Shown: one piece after another, positions 42,527 through 45,000 of the stretch
Numbering within the stretch: position 1 is the first letter of the stretch
Layout: each line of letters opens with the position of its first letter
From: Prorocentrum cordatum
Taxonomy: Eukaryota; Sar; Dinophyceae; Prorocentrales; Prorocentraceae
Assembly (NCBI GenBank): GCA_963575745.1
Contig: CAUYUJ010015759.1
Span: 209,303 to 254,302, forward strand
Reading direction: 5' to 3'
DNA: 45,000 bases
Made by a program: the position numbers and the translations under genes
Notes under the pieces: model-generated
What the model saw: only the letters and a program-made list of their open reading frames with translations
Database searches by the model: none
What the model was told of the DNA's origin: nothing

Positions 42527-43710
42527 TTAAAAAGAGCCCCAAAGTGCTCGTTTCCTTAACAATCCAAGGCGGAAGCTGACGGGGAGAGCGAGGGGGGCAG
42601 AACTTGGAAATTGCGACAACACCAGGAAGGTGGCCTGAGACCATCTTCGATTGGAGCCCACCCAAGAACTCGCCTTCAATAGTGAGATCGCCAAGGAGCG
42701 CAGCGGGCAGGGCACAGCGCGCCCTGCCCAGGCGCGCAGGTTGAGAGATGGCGCCCTCCCGAACCTCCCGACGACTATCACCCGACTGGTCCAGTTCCGC
42801 CCGCCCCCCGCCCTTCGGAGAGACGTGCGGTGTATGAGCAACGTCGCCAGACGACCACCCAACGCCATCCGCGCGCGCGCCCATCGGATGAGAGAGAAGT
42901 TCTAACCGCCGATAATAAGGATGGTCGCGAATTCAGGGTTCGCAAGCAGAGCAGACAGGACCAAATTCAAACGCCATAGTATAACTATAGTGCAATCAGG
43001 TCGCTTGAGTTTGGCTCTTGAGCGGTAACGATGCAGAGGTTACCGAAGAGCCCTGGGAGGTAAGATTTTAGGATACGCGCATCAACAACATCAAAAATAC
43101 TGGAGTGGGACAAGGAAGAGAAAAGACGCAATGGACGGTGATATATGCATGTTGCAACTCCACCCACACTCGTGCTGTCCGGCATGAGGTAATGACTGGC
43201 GTCATAGCCATGAAATTCTCGATTCATGACTGATATATCCGCCATCTAACCGTGGTATCTCGCGCGCAGTGTATACGAAGCTGCTTGCGTACTTGAGGAG
43301 ACGAGCGTCCGCCGCGGAGCCTTTGCACTCTGACTTCGAACAGCTGCAAAGAGAGCGCGCGTGTTCCATGAACCGATCTTCAGAGAGGAGGAGGAAAAAA
43401 GGGGCGGCGACCCGACATGCGCAATATTGACATAACTCGCAGCTTCCCGCGGCAACTGCACCTGCAGATGAGAAGCCACGCCCGCAGTCAAGGGCACATT
43501 TTCGAAGCGCAAAGAGTCACTACTAATCAGTTGATTGCTTGCGCACATGCCCGGGGGCAGCAGGGCCGCCAGAGTTCGCAGCCACTTCGCACAGGGGCAC
43601 ACCTTTGAACCGAAGGCCGCGCCCATAGCCAGGGGCTCATCTACGAACTCCTCAAAAAACGGCCGCCCTCGTCCAGGTGCTCCACTCCCTGCATCAATCT
43701 CTTCAGCCAA
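42527..43710 (-). pseudogene. EEP endonuclease of the third LINE
   Basis: SSSLKIGSWNTRALFAAV (about 43395-43335) is the classic start of the endonuclease. A break follows at 43246, then NREFHGYDASHYLMPDSTSV and VGGVATCIYHRP (about 43225-43140) and PGLFGNLCIVTAQ. FATILIIGG then meets TAG (42902-42904) exactly where the catalytic GDFN Asp is expected, followed by NFSLIRW. The end, GHLPGVVAISKF and RQLPPWIVKE (about 42640-42560), stands where the SDH-V motif and the PxWI linker normally occur. The catalytic Asp position is therefore lost, and there are at least two frame changes. The preceding ~100 residues (43710-43400) belong to a linker. Confidence 0.65.
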
Positions 43711-44677
43711 GGCTGGACCAGGGCGTGAAATTCAGCAATATGGTTTTCGAAAAATGAAACCGACACAGAAGGGCGTTCAGAGGAGGCGTCCAGGTCAAGG
43801 TGGCAGATGTGAACGGGGTGCTTTGGAGTTCTCAGGATGACGATATATCCGCGCCAAGGCCGTCGGATCCCACCTATTTTCGGAGGGGGCGGACGGCCGC
43901 AGCGAGGGAACGACCAATTTTCCCCCCATGGCAAGAAACAACAAGCGGGTGCCTGGTTCCATGTCCCTTTTGGCCCGCAACGAGATCTTCTGACCTGGGT
44001 AGAATGGACCGGGAAAGTCAATCGGCCGGTGTGTCGCCAAGTTGTTGATAAAATCAGCCGTTTTGACCGAGTCTGTGAAGTCCAAGGTAACCTTTTTTTC
44101 GCCTTACGCCAAGAATAGGTCGGCCGCGCGACGAAGAGACGCCTACATCATCTTGCGAGGGAGTCCGACAACCACAATACGATGAGCCCGTTCCAGAGCG
44201 GCTTGGTGCGTGGAGTGGCGAAGCCCCTCCAGCGCCGTAAAACCAGCCGACGACATAGGAGCACTTGGAGCTGCGAGAGGAGTAGGAGTAGGAGTAGATA
44301 ACTCGCGCAGCTGCGTCATGGCGTGGATCCGACCTTGCACCATCGGTGGGATGCTGGGCGTCTCAATTTTCATCGGGTCACGTGGGGTAGGCGACTCCTC
44401 AATCGAGCGCATAGTGTTCAAGCCATTGATGTGTTCCTGACGGGCGCGCAACTTCGCATCGGCGTCGCAAGCAAAGTTCGTCACCTGCACAGCCAATTCT
44501 CCACAGCGTCGATTCGAGATCCCTTCACCTGCACAGCCAACTCTCCACCTGCACAGACAACTCTTCACTCTCCAGTGGTGGTCACGGCACTTGAGAGGGT
44601 CTTGACTGTGTCCCACATCGAATCAATCTTACACTCATGAGTGTTCTGCTGGCGATCCTCAACCGAACGTGAGCGAG
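43711..44677 (-). pseudogene. N-terminal RRM-like region of the third LINE
   Basis: A helical segment (NFACDADAKLRARQEHINGL) and Pro-rich linker lead to AHRIVVVGLPRKMM (about 44190-44146), which looks like the first strand of an RRM-type fold. TAG (44143-44145) and then TAA follow in the same frame, which goes on with KKVTLDFTDSVKTADFINNL and ISLRAKRDMEPGTRLLFLAM (to about 43905). A frameshift near 43900 leads to YIVILRTPKHPVHICHLDLD. RRM-like or basic N-terminal regions bind RNA in many LINEs. The RRM call rests on a few motifs and is tentative. Confidence 0.45.
44484..44573. repeat. ~21-bp direct repeats
   Basis: CACCTGCACAGCCAAYTCTCCA occurs near 44481 and 44526, and a third diverged copy (CACCTGCACAGACAACTCTTCA) follows near 44547. 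They lie in the ORF1-like region and probably arose by slippage. Confidence 0.8.
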
Positions 44678-44904
44678 TCACCGAACTGGAAAGTGACGGA
44701 GACGAGATACGCGTGGCACGACGAGCACGACGGTTCTCTCCACAAGTCGGCATCGGAGCAGCTCGGATCCCTGAGCAGAAACCGACGGCAGGACACTCCT
44801 GCTCCTTCCTTGGGTGCGTTCTGGGTAGGGCGCCTGGAAGATCTGCCAGTAAATTGGCCTCTGGGGACCCTCGTGAGCTGCCAGGATCGGTTCACTTTGG
44901 CATT

Positions 44905-44986
44905 CGGCCTCCTCCTCCCCCTCCTCCTCCTCCTCCTCCTCCCCCTCCTCCTCCTCCTCCTCCACCTCCTCCTCCTCCTTTTTCTC
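44905..44986. repeat. (CCT)n microsatellite, possible poly-Glu on minus
   Basis: CTC triplets with CCCC interruptions. On the minus strand this reads EEEEEEGEEEEEEEGEEE in a frame that continues to 44678, so it might be an acidic N-terminus of the third LINE's first ORF. A simple repeat is the safer reading. Confidence 0.85.
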
Positions 44987-45000
44987 CTGTCCTGGAACCG

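Overview
This window looks like nuclear DNA of a GC-rich, repeat-laden eukaryote, most likely a dinoflagellate. That assignment rests on the retroelement families, which I recognise from dinoflagellate genomes: a RanBP2-type zinc-finger ORF1, endonuclease/RT/RNase H LINEs, and an RT whose motif A reads DADQAHE. It also rests on the dense CCT/GGA, GA and GAT simple repeats and on the absence of any bacterial-type operon. I found no intact host gene, rRNA, tRNA, CRISPR array or spliced-leader sequence. Nearly all coding signal comes from retroelements or from one large helicase-bearing reading frame, mostly broken by stops and frameshifts.

Layout. (1) 1-3.4 kb, minus strand: an unusual reverse transcriptase that continues past the left edge as an Arg/Asp-dipeptide-rich tail followed by a charged helical stretch. 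(2) 3.8-10.4 kb, minus: the best-preserved element, a LINE with ORF1 (zinc finger plus coiled coil), ORF2 (endonuclease, RT, RNase H), a 23-nt ORF1/ORF2 overlap and one frameshift in the RT core. GGA tracts bound it on both sides. (3) 10.4-21.3 kb: no gene that I can support. It holds many CCT/GGA tracts, a 0.8-kb compound GGGGAT/GATGCT satellite, several tandem duplications, a perfect 17-bp hairpin and two copies of an unclassified ~0.6-kb dispersed repeat. (4) 21.3-22.2 kb, minus: the 3' part of another LINE RT, abutting a CCAAGAGG-type low-complexity block (22.4-22.9 kb). (5) 22.9-24.9 kb: decayed or non-coding sequence. (6) 24.9-38.6 kb, minus: one long degenerate polypeptide with a Cys-rich N-terminal part, an SF1 UPF1-like helicase, unknown domains, a second Cys-rich region and a repeated WNPWAD tail. 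It is interrupted between helicase motifs by (7), a plus-strand LINE of about 6.2 kb (29.36-35.57 kb) with endonuclease, RT and C2H2 fingers. (8) 38.7-44.9 kb, minus: a third LINE family with an RRM-like N-terminal region, endonuclease, an RT whose palm is largely missing and which contains a GA microsatellite, a Cys/His motif and RNase H.

How the parts relate. The window is a graveyard of nested insertions. The helicase frame is older than the plus-strand LINE that split it. The LINE at 38.7-44.9 kb lies on the same strand and less than ~150 bp upstream of the helicase frame, so the two could be one very large composite element or two adjacent insertions. Most in-frame stops are of types that one C-to-T change could create.
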